A stretch of 64,000 nucleotides of DNA from Anaerocolumna cellulosilytica (GCF_014218335.1 NZ_AP023367.1:2047501-2111500), one strand, 5' to 3'. Counted from the stretch's first letter, positions 1 to 8,259 are shown. Numbers and translations are program-made. The notes: generated by a model not told the origin, from the letters alone.

Positions 1-111
1 GAAAAGAAAAATGATATCATAGAGCTTGATTATCATTTGTATAAGGAACTAAGAACTTATGGGCAATATAAATTAATGACTTATCGAAACATTCTTAGAG
101 GTGGTATGTGA
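1..111 (+). CDS. C-terminal end of an unidentified protein (partial)
   Basis: An open frame runs in from the left edge and ends at TGA 109-111, giving 36 residues that finish RNILRGGM. The fragment is Tyr/Leu/Lys rich and too short to assign to a family. It lies 54 bases before the strong ribosome-binding site of the next small ORF and points the same way as the biosynthetic genes, so the cluster may extend further upstream. That last point is inference; the frame itself is seen directly. Confidence 0.5.
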   Translation, partial: EKKNDIIELDYHLYKELRTYGQYKLMTYRNILRGGM

Positions 112-165
112 AATACATATTACTATTGCGTATAGATCCTTGTCATGAGAAAGGAGGTGAGAACT

Positions 166-222
166 ATGAAAAAAATCGAACTTGGTGTATTAAGTGCAGC
201 AGCAGTTAAGGCACTTACCTAA
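166..222 (+). CDS. 18-aa leader-type peptide ORF at the head of the cluster
   Basis: ATG 166 to TAA 220-222 encodes MKKIELGVLSAAAVKALT. An essentially perfect Shine-Dalgarno, AAGGAGGTGA at 151-160, sits 5 bases upstream and is the strongest in this half of the window. A stable hairpin (239-280) begins 16 bases after the stop, followed by the carrier protein gene. The layout resembles a leader-peptide attenuator, although no amino acid is conspicuously repeated apart from three Ala. It could instead be a signalling peptide or a substrate peptide. Translation is likely from the ribosome-binding site; function is unknown. Confidence 0.5.
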   Translation: MKKIELGVLSAAAVKALT

Positions 223-238
223 TTAGTCAGAAATGAAG

Positions 239-280
239 GAAGTGGCAAGACTCTGTTTATATAAGGAGTTTTGCCACTTC
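239..280 (+). terminator. Hairpin after the 18-aa ORF: attenuator or terminator
   Basis: Arms 239-254 and 265-280 pair over 16 positions. The outer ten pairs, GAAGTGGCAA with TTGCCACTTC, are perfect; the inner six include two G.U pairs. The loop is about 10 nt. The 3' side runs into a moderately T-rich TCATTTTCTT. Its position between the small ORF and the first carrier protein suggests conditional read-through into the cluster. Confidence 0.65.
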
Positions 281-329
281 TCATTTTCTTAGTAAAGCGA
301 TTTGAAAACGATTGTAAGGAGAAAAAATT

Positions 330-578
330 ATGAGCAATATAACAAATTATACAAGCAGTATATTAAAAATAATTGCAAATGTGATGGATATAGAAGAAAG
401 TACGATTTCACTTGACAAGACTTTTGAAGAGATTGGCTTGGGATCGTTAGGCTTTATAAATATTATTGTTCAGTGTGAAACAGAATTCGACATCGAGTTT
501 GGTGAAGATAAGTTCTTGATATCGGAGTTTCCACAAATAACTGATTTTGTATCCTATGTAGAATCATTAATACAATGA
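330..578 (+). CDS. Acyl carrier protein (discrete)
   Basis: This 82-residue protein has the ACP/PCP four-helix pattern. Ser39 in GLGSLGF is the probable phosphopantetheine site (usual DSL is here GSL), followed by the acidic helix 2/3 region. A ribosome-binding site AAGGAG precedes ATG 330. Its stop overlaps the first possible ATG of the C45-type gene, and the split transketolase follows, so it may carry an acyl or ketol unit for these enzymes. The ACP fold is a confident call; its substrate is inference. A second discrete carrier protein is at 12460. Confidence 0.88.
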   Translation: MSNITNYTSSILKIIANVMDIEESTISLDKTFEEIGLGSLGFINIIVQCETEFDIEFGEDKFLISEFPQITDFVSYVESLIQ

Positions 579-592
579 AGGGGAATATTAAA

Positions 593-1669
593 ATGGAGTC
601 CAAGATTCCTTATATAAAAGTGGTGGGAAGCTATAAAGAAAGAGGATTTAGTCATGGCAGTCAATGTGCTGAAATGATTAAGAAAAACATCGAATTATGT
701 AAATCTTTATGCTGTATCTTAAGAAAATCAAGTTGGGAAATGTTATTACGTGATACGAAACGTTTTGTAAAATCAATCCGTAAATATGATTTGGATTTAT
801 ATATAGAAATGGAAGCAATCGCCGCTGGTGCCGGAGTGACCACTGAAGAAATTATTTTTCTAAATGTACACACCGAACTTTTGAACCCAATCTGGAATAA
901 AGCCTCTGTAAATGAAGGCTGTACAAGTATATACGTCGGACGTAAACGAACGGCTGGAAATAAGATATACCTTGCACAAACTTGGGATTGGATTCATGAC
1001 TTTAAAGAAGTGTTGATTATTCTACATTCAGATGACCAAGAGGGGCATCAATTTATAACAATTACAGAAGCAGGAATTATCGGAAATATGGGTATCAATA
1101 ATAAGGGGATTGTTGTTTTACTTAATTTTTTACCCATTAATGAACTAAATGTTGACGGGGTACCATACCATCTGCTACTAAGAAGAGTTTTAGAATCTAA
1201 AACCGTATTAGATGCCCAGTGTAATGTTATTCGTTCCCCGATTGCATTTGCATTAAACATAATTGTTGCTGATTCTTCTGATGAGGTTATTGATATTGAG
1301 CTCACAGCAAAAGGAATTGACTTACACTTTCCTGAAAATGACCGTTTAGTACATACAAATCATTTATTAAGTCGCAGGTTGAAGGTTAGAGAAGGAAAAA
1401 GTACATTTGAGTCGTCTGTTATGAGATTAGAAACTGCAATTGAAACACTTGATGAAGCAGAAATAATTGGAATAGATCATATAAAGCAGCTTTATTCTGT
1501 ACACAAAAAAAAGGCACATGAGATATGCAGTCATTTAGTAGGTGACATTAGATCTTGTACTTTATTTACTGTAATTTTTGAGCAAATGGAGCAGGAGCTT
1601 TATATATCATTTGGACTGCCCTGTGAAAACGAATTTGTTAAGTATGATTTGAAGCAGTTATTTAATTAA
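593..1669 (+). CDS. C45 / penicillin acyltransferase-like Ntn hydrolase
   Basis: About 358 residues similar to acyl-CoA:6-aminopenicillanate acyltransferase / peptidase C45. Members self-cleave before a Cys that becomes the N-terminal nucleophile, then hydrolyse or form amides. The motif EGCTSIYV places that Cys at residue 110 of the chosen start, and the downstream LAQTWDW is typical of the family. The start is set at ATG 593 because AAGGGG lies 10 bases upstream; an earlier in-frame ATG at 575 overlaps the ACP stop but has no Shine-Dalgarno. Tight coupling to the ACP suggests acyl transfer or release of the cluster product, or removal of a protecting acyl group. The family is fairly secure, the role is inferred. 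Confidence 0.75.
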   Translation: MESKIPYIKVVGSYKERGFSHGSQCAEMIKKNIELCKSLCCILRKSSWEMLLRDTKRFVKSIRKYDLDLYIEMEAIAAGAGVTTEEIIFLNVHTELLNPIWNKASVNEGCTSIYVGRKRTAGNKIYLAQTWDWIHDFKEVLIILHSDDQEGHQFITITEAGIIGNMGINNKGIVVLLNFLPINELNVDGVPYHLLLRRVLESKTVLDAQCNVIRSPIAFALNIIVADSSDEVIDIELTAKGIDLHFPENDRLVHTNHLLSRRLKVREGKSTFESSVMRLETAIETLDEAEIIGIDHIKQLYSVHKKKAHEICSHLVGDIRSCTLFTVIFEQMEQELYISFGLPCENEFVKYDLKQLFN

Positions 1670-1682
1670 AATGAGGTTAATA

Positions 1683-2510
1683 ATGAAAGAGGAAAATATA
1701 TTCAAAATCAAAAAGTTTGCCATGAGTATGAGGCAGATAGCATTAGAAATGTCATTGAATGCAGGAACAGACCGTGTCCATTTTGGCGGAGGTATATCTA
1801 CCATCGATATATTAGCGGCTCTCTATGGAGAGGTGATGAAATTTAGAAAAGAAAATCCAACGTGGGAGGAAAGAGATCGTTTTATATTAAGTAAGGGACA
1901 TGGGGTATTGGCATATTATGCGGCATTAAGCGAAGCGGGAATTATTTCAAAAGAAGAACTGCTGACCTTTAAAAAAAATCAAAGTGACTTATTAGGTCAC
2001 CCAGTAATTAATAGAGAAAAGGGTATAGAATTTACAACGGGCAGTCTGGGTATGGGACTTTCACTAGGAATCGGAATAGCATTAGCTTTTCAGAAACAAA
2101 AGAAGAATAATAAGATATATGTTTTAATGGGTGATGGAGAATGTAACGAAGGTTCGGTATGGGAAGGATTTATGTCTGCATCACAGTTTCAACTGGATAA
2201 TATAACAGTAATTATTGACAGAAACGGTTATCAACAAACCGGGAATACAAAAGATGTGATGGATGTTGGAGATATAGCTTTAAAACTAAAAAGTTTTGGT
2301 TGGGAAACAACCGAAATTGATGGACACAATGTCGAACAGATTCTTTCGGCATTGAAAAAGAAGCCAATACCTAATACACCACGAGCTATTATTGCAAAAA
2401 CTGTAAAAGGTAAAGGTTTTTCTTTTTCAGAGAATAATATTACATGGCATGACGCTGTACTAACAAAGGAGCATTATAATATAGCACTTGAAGAGTTGAA
2501 TGGAGACTAG
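1683..2510 (+). CDS. Transketolase-like, N-terminal (TPP-binding) subunit
   Basis: 276 residues covering the thiamin-diphosphate pyrophosphate domain of a split transketolase. The substrate-side His region (SKGHGVLAYYAAL) and the Mg/TPP motif GDGECNEGSVWEG are present. ATG 1683 is preferred over 1671 because GAGG lies correctly before it. The partner half follows 2 bases downstream, as in other split transketolases. Transketolases move a two-carbon ketol unit. Next to a discrete ACP, this pair may deliver such a unit to a carrier-bound substrate rather than serve the pentose phosphate pathway; that is inference. Confidence 0.88.
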   Translation: MKEENIFKIKKFAMSMRQIALEMSLNAGTDRVHFGGGISTIDILAALYGEVMKFRKENPTWEERDRFILSKGHGVLAYYAALSEAGIISKEELLTFKKNQSDLLGHPVINREKGIEFTTGSLGMGLSLGIGIALAFQKQKKNNKIYVLMGDGECNEGSVWEGFMSASQFQLDNITVIIDRNGYQQTGNTKDVMDVGDIALKLKSFGWETTEIDGHNVEQILSALKKKPIPNTPRAIIAKTVKGKGFSFSENNITWHDAVLTKEHYNIALEELNGD

Positions 2511-2512
2511 AT

Positions 2513-3490
2513 ATGGAGATTACAAAAATAAATGCAAAGGTATGGTCTAGAATTGGTCAGCGTGAAACATTTGGTATGGCATTACTAGAACTAGCAAAAG
2601 AAAATAAAAATCTTATGGCCCTTACTGCAGATGTCTCGTCATCAGCTGGTCTAAACAATTTTATTAAATCATTGCCGGAGCAATTCATTGATGTTGGTAT
2701 TGCAGAACAAAATATGATGGGGATTGCTGCCGGGCTTGCGAGTGAAGGATATGACGTTGTAACAACTACTTTTGCACCATTTCAGACAATGCGCTGTTTT
2801 GAGCAGATAAGAGTAAACTTGGGTTATATGCAAAACAAAGTATGTATGGTCGGATTGGCAAGTGGACTTTCCTTAGGAAACCTAGGAAGTACGCACTGTT
2901 GTTTTGAAGATATGGCAATTATGAGAGCAATACCAAACATTGCAGTTGTTTCACCTGCTGACTGTGGTGAAGTTGTTAAGGCATTGGAGCAAGCCGTTAA
3001 ATATGACACCTCTGTATATATACGTTTGATGGGAAGGGAAAAAACACCTATTGTATATAAGGACGAGTATGAGTTCGAAATTGGTAAAGGAGTGTTACTT
3101 CGCGAAGGTAATGATCTTACTATTTTTTGCATAGGTACAATGGTTTCCCAAAGCTTGCAGGCTGCAGAAATATTGGAAGAGTATGGATACAAGCCTCGGG
3201 TTGTTAATATGCATACTGTGAAACCAATTGACCAGAATATGATTTTAAAAGCATGCGAGGAAACAAGATTGATTGTTACAGTAGAAGAACATAATATTGT
3301 CGGGGGATTAGGAAGTGCTGTTGCAGAATATAAATCGACATTACTTGATACTCCACCTCATTTATTCCTAGGAATACCTGATATCTACCCAAAAGGTGCT
3401 GGATATGAGGAATTGTTAAATCATTTTGAACTTACCGCAGACCAGATTGCTCGGAGAATCTTAAGTCAACTTGAAAGTGGGGGAATATAA
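2513..3490 (+). CDS. Transketolase-like, C-terminal (Pyr and C) subunit
   Basis: 325 residues making up the pyrimidine-binding and C-terminal domains of the split transketolase. DVGIAEQNMMGIAAGLA contains the conserved Glu that activates the TPP aminopyrimidine, and TFAPFQTMR follows as in the family. It starts 2 bases after the N-half with GGAG upstream, and its stop overlaps the ATG of the next gene, indicating one operon. The pair should form a heterotetramer. It could also be the housekeeping split transketolase, but the setting between an ACP and a radical SAM gene favours a pathway-specific role. Confidence 0.88.
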   Translation: MEITKINAKVWSRIGQRETFGMALLELAKENKNLMALTADVSSSAGLNNFIKSLPEQFIDVGIAEQNMMGIAAGLASEGYDVVTTTFAPFQTMRCFEQIRVNLGYMQNKVCMVGLASGLSLGNLGSTHCCFEDMAIMRAIPNIAVVSPADCGEVVKALEQAVKYDTSVYIRLMGREKTPIVYKDEYEFEIGKGVLLREGNDLTIFCIGTMVSQSLQAAEILEEYGYKPRVVNMHTVKPIDQNMILKACEETRLIVTVEEHNIVGGLGSAVAEYKSTLLDTPPHLFLGIPDIYPKGAGYEELLNHFELTADQIARRILSQLESGGI

Positions 3491-4791
3491 TGCTGTTTAT
3501 CGAGAAAGTAATGAAAGAGATATGGAAGCCATATGCTGACGTATACAAAGATAAGTTGAAAGAATATAGTAAATACGACGAAGAAACACTGAAAGACATT
3601 ATAAAAAAAGGAATCGATAATTATAAGTATCCTGCCAACACAAACCAGATTGTACGGATGACCAGTATGATATCATGTGGGTGCCCCCATTGGCGTGGTA
3701 ATCATGCGTTAGGTGGTTGTAGTTTTTGTGATTTTTTTACACAGACATTTGAGGTGTTTATTTTGGCAGAGGCTTTAAAAAGAAAAAATGTAGCTTCCTA
3801 TGCTGAAATGGTTCGTTATAGTTTTCAAGTACAAAGAGGCGAAAAGGTGAATCCACTGCCAATTGAGTTTATTACTGTTTTTGATACCATGAACGAAAAT
3901 GAATTTGGCAATATCGTATTTAATGAACTTTTCTCAGATCCCCCATTGTATAATCAAGAAATAAGGACCTTAGTTTGTGAAACAAGAATTAATAGTATTA
4001 CGGAAGAAGCTGTTCTGTTATGGAAATCTAAGGCAAGAGATGACTTAGTCATTGAAAGCGGCATAGAGGTGGGAAATGAGTGGTTACGAAATCATTGGTT
4101 AAATAAGAAAATTACAGATGTAGAAATGTATCAGGCATGGGATATTATACATAAAGCGGGATGCTCAGTAAACAGTGATATACTTTTTGGAATTCCGGGC
4201 ATAACCGAAAGGCAATCGATTGAGTTATTTAAGTACACTTATAAAAAATTAACGGATTCAAATTCCTTTGTTGTGTCTCCTTTGCTCTGCAAAGGAAATG
4301 ATTTACAGAGCAATATAATAAAACATTTTTCTGAAGATAAAGAAATGATTAGAATAGGAGTAATAAAAAAGGAATTATCAGGTATGCCACATATTCTTTC
4401 TTTATTAACTGCTTTTCATGAGTTATTTACTGAGGATGAAACATTAATAAAAAAATTAGGTTTAGCGCAGAGGCATTTTAGTGAATACTATTCAAAAATT
4501 ATATATCGATTTCGGAAGAGTGAATATTATCCCCTAGTAGATTCTATTATTCAAGTTCTAACTAATATGTGTTTAACACAAAATATTGATGATCTAAGAG
4601 ATTTGTATGATAAAATCATAAGAACCGATTTTTATCACAGATACTTAGAACAACTAAGCCTGGAATATGGTATGGAACAATTAAATGAAACATTACACAT
4701 AGTAGCAAAAAAATTATCCAATGTATATTCGAATGAGGAAGGCTTTAAAGAATTTGAGAAAGAATTATCTGACTTTAATTTTCAGTACTAA
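3490..4791 (+). CDS. Radical SAM-type protein with unusual cysteine spacing
   Basis: 433 residues. Near residue 63 there is a cluster CGCPHWRGN then GGCSFCDF, giving Cys63, Cys65, Cys77 and Cys80. The terminal CxxC with aromatic spacer is like a radical SAM [4Fe-4S] site, but the canonical Cx3Cx2C is absent; the spacing is closer to archaeosine-synthase-type variants (Cx(n)Cx2C). Further on, VIESGIEVGNEW resembles the SAM-binding GIES region of Elp3/MiaB-like proteins. The ATG overlaps the stop of the transketolase subunit. A SAM-radical step is likely; the reaction is unknown. Confidence 0.65.
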   Translation: MLFIEKVMKEIWKPYADVYKDKLKEYSKYDEETLKDIIKKGIDNYKYPANTNQIVRMTSMISCGCPHWRGNHALGGCSFCDFFTQTFEVFILAEALKRKNVASYAEMVRYSFQVQRGEKVNPLPIEFITVFDTMNENEFGNIVFNELFSDPPLYNQEIRTLVCETRINSITEEAVLLWKSKARDDLVIESGIEVGNEWLRNHWLNKKITDVEMYQAWDIIHKAGCSVNSDILFGIPGITERQSIELFKYTYKKLTDSNSFVVSPLLCKGNDLQSNIIKHFSEDKEMIRIGVIKKELSGMPHILSLLTAFHELFTEDETLIKKLGLAQRHFSEYYSKIIYRFRKSEYYPLVDSIIQVLTNMCLTQNIDDLRDLYDKIIRTDFYHRYLEQLSLEYGMEQLNETLHIVAKKLSNVYSNEEGFKEFEKELSDFNFQY

Positions 4792-4812
4792 AGTGTACAG
4801 ATGGGAGAAACT

Positions 4813-5553
4813 ATGAATTATCAAATACATGGGTATGATAAAGACTCAAAGTGGATTTCGGATATTCAAAGAATTAATGATAAATCATGGCCTAAATTCA
4901 TGCAAGGTGAAAATGTAATGAGAAGTTACTGGGGCTTCTTGCTTAGCAGCTTCCATAAATATCAACATGTATTAGCAATTGACGATTTAATAGTTGCTGT
5001 AGTTAATTCTGCACCATTTAAACTTGGAGCAGATATATACAAATTACACGAAAATGGTATTTATTGGGGGTTGAAACAAATTTCTCATAATTATTATAAC
5101 GAAGTGGAACCAGATACCCTAATGGCTTTACAAATTGTAGTAAATCCTGATTTCCAAGGGAAAAAGATTAGCTATGAATGTTTAAATCTTCTCAAATCAC
5201 TTGCATATGAACAAGGTTTTGATAAAGTCGTAATCCCGATAAGACCTTCATTAAAACATTTATATCCTCTAATGGATATGACAGAATATATTGGTCTAAA
5301 AGATAAGGATGGATTTCCGTATGATCCCTGGCTGAGAGTACATATGAAAGCAGGGGGAAAAATAGTGAAACAATGTAGAGGAATATCAATACAGGCTTCC
5401 GTTTCGGAGTGGGAAGAGTGGACTGGATTACACTTTGGATTCTCAGGAGAATACGTAGTACCTGGGGCTTTAAAACCTGTATATGTAGATTTGCATAAAA
5501 ATTTGGTTACGTATAGTCAGGACAATGTATGGGTAGCCCATTTTGTGAAATAA
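4813..5553 (+). CDS. GNAT-family acyltransferase-like protein
   Basis: About 246 residues. The segment ALQIVVNPDFQGKKIS has the GNAT motif A pattern (beta-4, then Q-x-x-G-x acyl-CoA pyrophosphate loop). ATG 4813 is chosen because GGGAG lies 6 bases upstream; an earlier in-frame ATG at 4801 has no Shine-Dalgarno. In hybrid PKS/NRPS clusters, GNAT-like domains can load or decarboxylate acyl starters, or N-acylate amines. This gene could supply an acyl starter to one of the carrier proteins, since no acyltransferase domain is seen elsewhere. Fold call is good; substrate unknown. Confidence 0.7.
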   Translation: MNYQIHGYDKDSKWISDIQRINDKSWPKFMQGENVMRSYWGFLLSSFHKYQHVLAIDDLIVAVVNSAPFKLGADIYKLHENGIYWGLKQISHNYYNEVEPDTLMALQIVVNPDFQGKKISYECLNLLKSLAYEQGFDKVVIPIRPSLKHLYPLMDMTEYIGLKDKDGFPYDPWLRVHMKAGGKIVKQCRGISIQASVSEWEEWTGLHFGFSGEYVVPGALKPVYVDLHKNLVTYSQDNVWVAHFVK

Positions 5554-5565
5554 CGGAGGTTTATT

Positions 5566-6543
5566 ATGATTCAAATAGAACCTTTAAGTAATGAAGGGGA
5601 GGATTGTTATAAAGACATATTGGCTTCGGTAACGTGTAAGTATAGCAGTCAATATCTATTAATGTATAGTCAGGCGTGGTTCTTTGATTTTGATATTAAT
5701 AAAAAAGAACCCCGATTAGGTGAAGCATTAATATATGATTGGGGAAATATAGAATTATTAATGGAGCAGCTGACAGGTATCAAAGCGAGAGAGGAATTAA
5801 TTTCTCATGCAGAGGAGGCTTATAAACGTATTCATGAGAAGCTAGAGGAAGGATTGGTAGTTTCTTTTGTTATTAACATGAAGCAATGTTACTGGCATTC
5901 ATGGAGTAAATTAAAGGATAAAGGACGAAATATACATATTATAACAGCATATGGAAAGGAAGAGAATTCTATCATATGTATGGATTGTCAGCCACCTATG
6001 AAGAATATAGTTATTTCGAAACAATTGTTTGTGGAAGGTTATGAGGGGAAATTAGTTACTTTTGAAAAATTATGCGACAAAGTAGAAAACATTAATTACT
6101 TTGAGTTAATGAGAAAACAGATTAACCGCCAGAATCAAAGCAAGTGGTTCTACAATTCTTTTTGTGCGATGCATGAATTTGCAGATTGTCTTAAAGATAT
6201 AAAATTAGAAAATGAGTGTGTTGATGAAAATGAAGACGACTTTTTTTTCAGTCCAATATTTCATAACTTAAATACTTTAGCTATAGGACGAAAACAGTTC
6301 GGACGTTGTGTCTCCTATATTGATGAAGAATCGGAAATACTTGGACTTAATCATTGTGTTAATCAATTGTTTGAATGCAGTAATAACATATTACTAGTTA
6401 GAAGCTGGCTCATAAAAGCCCGTATTTCAGGTAGAACCAATGTACTGATTGAAAAAGCTTCTGATTTGCTGCATAAAACGGCAAATATTGAAAAAAAAAT
6501 CGCTTCAGAGATTACAATGTGTTTAGGTGACAGGGGGATATAG
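5566..6543 (+). CDS. BtrH-like cysteine-peptidase-fold protein (copy 1)
   Basis: 325 residues. The N-terminal third resembles the BtrH N-terminal / papain-like fold: Cys14 in GEDCYKDI, a strand VVSFVIN near residue 106, then His124 in NIHIITAYG and an Asp in ICMDCQP. Two other proteins of the cluster (21481-22470 and 31589-32518) share the length and the spacing of these positions. BtrH in butirosin biosynthesis moves an acyl group from an ACP to an amine, so this protein may form an amide from a carrier-bound intermediate. GGAGG precedes ATG 5566. Homology is my hand alignment; the C-terminal half is unassigned. Confidence 0.55.
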   Translation: MIQIEPLSNEGEDCYKDILASVTCKYSSQYLLMYSQAWFFDFDINKKEPRLGEALIYDWGNIELLMEQLTGIKAREELISHAEEAYKRIHEKLEEGLVVSFVINMKQCYWHSWSKLKDKGRNIHIITAYGKEENSIICMDCQPPMKNIVISKQLFVEGYEGKLVTFEKLCDKVENINYFELMRKQINRQNQSKWFYNSFCAMHEFADCLKDIKLENECVDENEDDFFFSPIFHNLNTLAIGRKQFGRCVSYIDEESEILGLNHCVNQLFECSNNILLVRSWLIKARISGRTNVLIEKASDLLHKTANIEKKIASEITMCLGDRGI

Positions 6544-6545
6544 GA

Positions 6546-7598
6546 GTGGATAGTAGATTACACATCATAAATAATTTAAATTACGATATACTATATCAAT
6601 GTTACGATGATGTTTATCGTTATATAAAGAACCATAAAAGTATAGCGAAAGGAAAAAGGATTGCGATAAAACTGAATCTTGTAGGACCTCATAAACCAGA
6701 AGCGGCGGCAACAACTCATCCGGAGGTAGTAAGTCTAATTGTAGATATACTTATTTCTTTGGAATGTGAGGTAATGCTTTGTGAGGATATTGATGGTATA
6801 TCCATTCTTGAGGAAACAAAAATATTACCTATATTAAAAAAGTATGGGCTCTCCTTTTATAATTTAAGAGAATATGGTTATAAGAGCATCGAAGCTTTTG
6901 GAGAAACATATCAATACTCTGAATTAATTGACACATGTGATGTATTTATTGAAATACCAAAGTTTAAGACGCATATGTTAACACACTATACTGGAGCAAT
7001 AAAGAATTTATATGGTTGTATTAAAAGAAAACAGAGAAAAGATTTACATAAAAATATTGATGAGGATGATTTTGCTAAGATTATTTGTTCTGTTTATTCT
7101 ATCAGAAAACCGGATATTGTTATTATGGATGCAATAACAGCTATGGAAGGATGGGGTCCTTCCTTAGGACAACCAAAATATCTAGGAAAACTAGTTTTAA
7201 GTACAGATGGAGTCCTGGTTGATTATTATCTTGTTCTAACAGCAGGTTTTAAACCAGAGCAACTAAAAACCTTGCAGAATGCTATAAAAAGACATCTTAG
7301 TGAATTCGCGTCTGAAGAAGATATTTTTCAGTACTGTAGTCCTTATGTGAAGGAAGAAAAATTTAATAGACTTCCAGTATATTTTGGCAGACAACGTGAA
7401 AAATATATTGAGATTTTACGAAGATCCTTGCATATCAACCAGGATGAATGTATACATTGCGGAAAATGTAAAGATGCTTGTCCTTTCAATGCAATCGACA
7501 TGGAAAGTAATATGTATCAATGTAATTCTGAAAAGTGCAATTTATGTACCTGTTGTCTGGAATTATGTCCGGTGGGAGCAATTCGGCTCAGACTATAA
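6546..7598 (+). CDS. DUF362 protein with C-terminal ferredoxin domain
   Basis: 350 residues starting at GTG 6546, with AGGGGG 8 bases upstream. The first 270 residues match DUF362 (KLNLVGPHKPEAAATTHPEV; EIPKFKTHMLTHYTGAIKNLYG). The C terminus has two four-cysteine [4Fe-4S] motifs, CIHCGKCKDACP and CNLCTCCLELCP. DUF362-ferredoxins are uncharacterised iron-sulfur proteins of anaerobes, thought to act in electron transfer or Fe-S enzyme chemistry. It is coupled to the preceding gene by 2 bases. It could supply electrons to the radical SAM or U32 proteins; that is inference. Confidence 0.82.
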   Translation: MDSRLHIINNLNYDILYQCYDDVYRYIKNHKSIAKGKRIAIKLNLVGPHKPEAAATTHPEVVSLIVDILISLECEVMLCEDIDGISILEETKILPILKKYGLSFYNLREYGYKSIEAFGETYQYSELIDTCDVFIEIPKFKTHMLTHYTGAIKNLYGCIKRKQRKDLHKNIDEDDFAKIICSVYSIRKPDIVIMDAITAMEGWGPSLGQPKYLGKLVLSTDGVLVDYYLVLTAGFKPEQLKTLQNAIKRHLSEFASEEDIFQYCSPYVKEEKFNRLPVYFGRQREKYIEILRRSLHINQDECIHCGKCKDACPFNAIDMESNMYQCNSEKCNLCTCCLELCPVGAIRLRL

Positions 7599-7666
7599 TA
7601 TTTGATAATATAATTTGATATAGTGAAAAAATGTTTGCCATAAGTTGGAATTAGGTGAAATTTTAC

Positions 7667-7695
7667 TTGAATATTTACAATAAATGAGGTATTAT
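7667..7695 (+). promoter_or_regulatory. Candidate sigma-A promoter for the GyrI-like gene
   Basis: TTGAAT (7667-7672) and TATTAT (7690-7695) are separated by 17 bases, about 60 bases before the ATG at 7755. It lies in the 156-base gap after the DUF362 gene, suggesting that the next two genes form their own transcription unit. Confidence 0.5.
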
Positions 7696-7754
7696 TGGGA
7701 ATATAAGACAAAAATTGGATTATATAAAAAATACATAGTTTGGAGGTTTATTTT

Positions 7755-8246
7755 ATGCAAAAAATGAGTAAGACACCGGAAGCGACTATTGTGATGGTAC
7801 CAGCATTCAGGGCAGTATCCTCAGGTTATCAGGAGATGGGAAGCCTTTTTATGGACGGAGGGTTTTTTCAGAAGGTAAAACCCTTTGAACTCCCGCTCAA
7901 TAATATTATGTTCAATAGTGCAGATTTTTTGTTGTATAGTGACGGAAAATTCAATTGGCTTTGGTCGGTGCAAGACAGTGTAACCGTGAAGGATGTTAAC
8001 TCTTACGAGATAATTGATTTTCCCGGTGGACTCTATGCAACTGCGACTACCATAGATTCCGATATGGAAAGCCGGGATGCAGTCATAGAAAGAATGAAAG
8101 CATGGCTCGAAACCAGCGGTTTTGCCATAGATGACAGTCGTAATCATCAGCAGATGAGTCAAATGATATATTGTCTGGATGAAATTAAGGAAGAACTTGG
8201 TTATGAGCAGTTGCAAATTTATCTTCCTATAAAAAAGAGAATATAG
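7755..8246 (+). CDS. GyrI-like / AraC-type effector-binding domain protein
   Basis: 163 residues without a DNA-binding domain, similar to the GyrI-like small-molecule-binding (bacterial transcription activator effector-binding) fold. The segments YEIIDFPGGLYAT and the C-terminal EQLQIYLPIKK are typical. ATG 7755 is chosen from GGAGGT at 7742-7747; a TTG at 7740 is less likely. It has its own candidate promoter and shares a terminator with the next gene. Stand-alone proteins of this fold can bind or hydrolyse hydrophobic drugs, so it may protect against the cluster product, but it could also be an unrelated passenger. Confidence 0.75.
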   Translation: MQKMSKTPEATIVMVPAFRAVSSGYQEMGSLFMDGGFFQKVKPFELPLNNIMFNSADFLLYSDGKFNWLWSVQDSVTVKDVNSYEIIDFPGGLYATATTIDSDMESRDAVIERMKAWLETSGFAIDDSRNHQQMSQMIYCLDEIKEELGYEQLQIYLPIKKRI

Positions 8247-8259
8247 CAGGTATTGATAA

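Noticed and set aside
302-315. cre-like site TGAAAACGATTGTA before the first ACP gene
   Set aside because: The right half deviates from the consensus TGWAANCGNTNWCA at two positions, and the site overlaps the ribosome-binding region; too weak to call.
575-592. ATG 575 overlapping the ACP stop as start of the C45-type gene
   Set aside because: No Shine-Dalgarno precedes it, whereas AAGGGG precedes ATG 593.
661-873. Minus-strand ORF inside the C45-type gene, and similar minus-strand frames throughout
   Set aside because: They lie within well-supported genes in other frames, lack ribosome-binding sites and show no family resemblance.
7384-7605. Extra + strand ORF within the end of the DUF362 gene
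   Set aside because: It is a shifted frame of the ferredoxin domain with no own ribosome-binding site.
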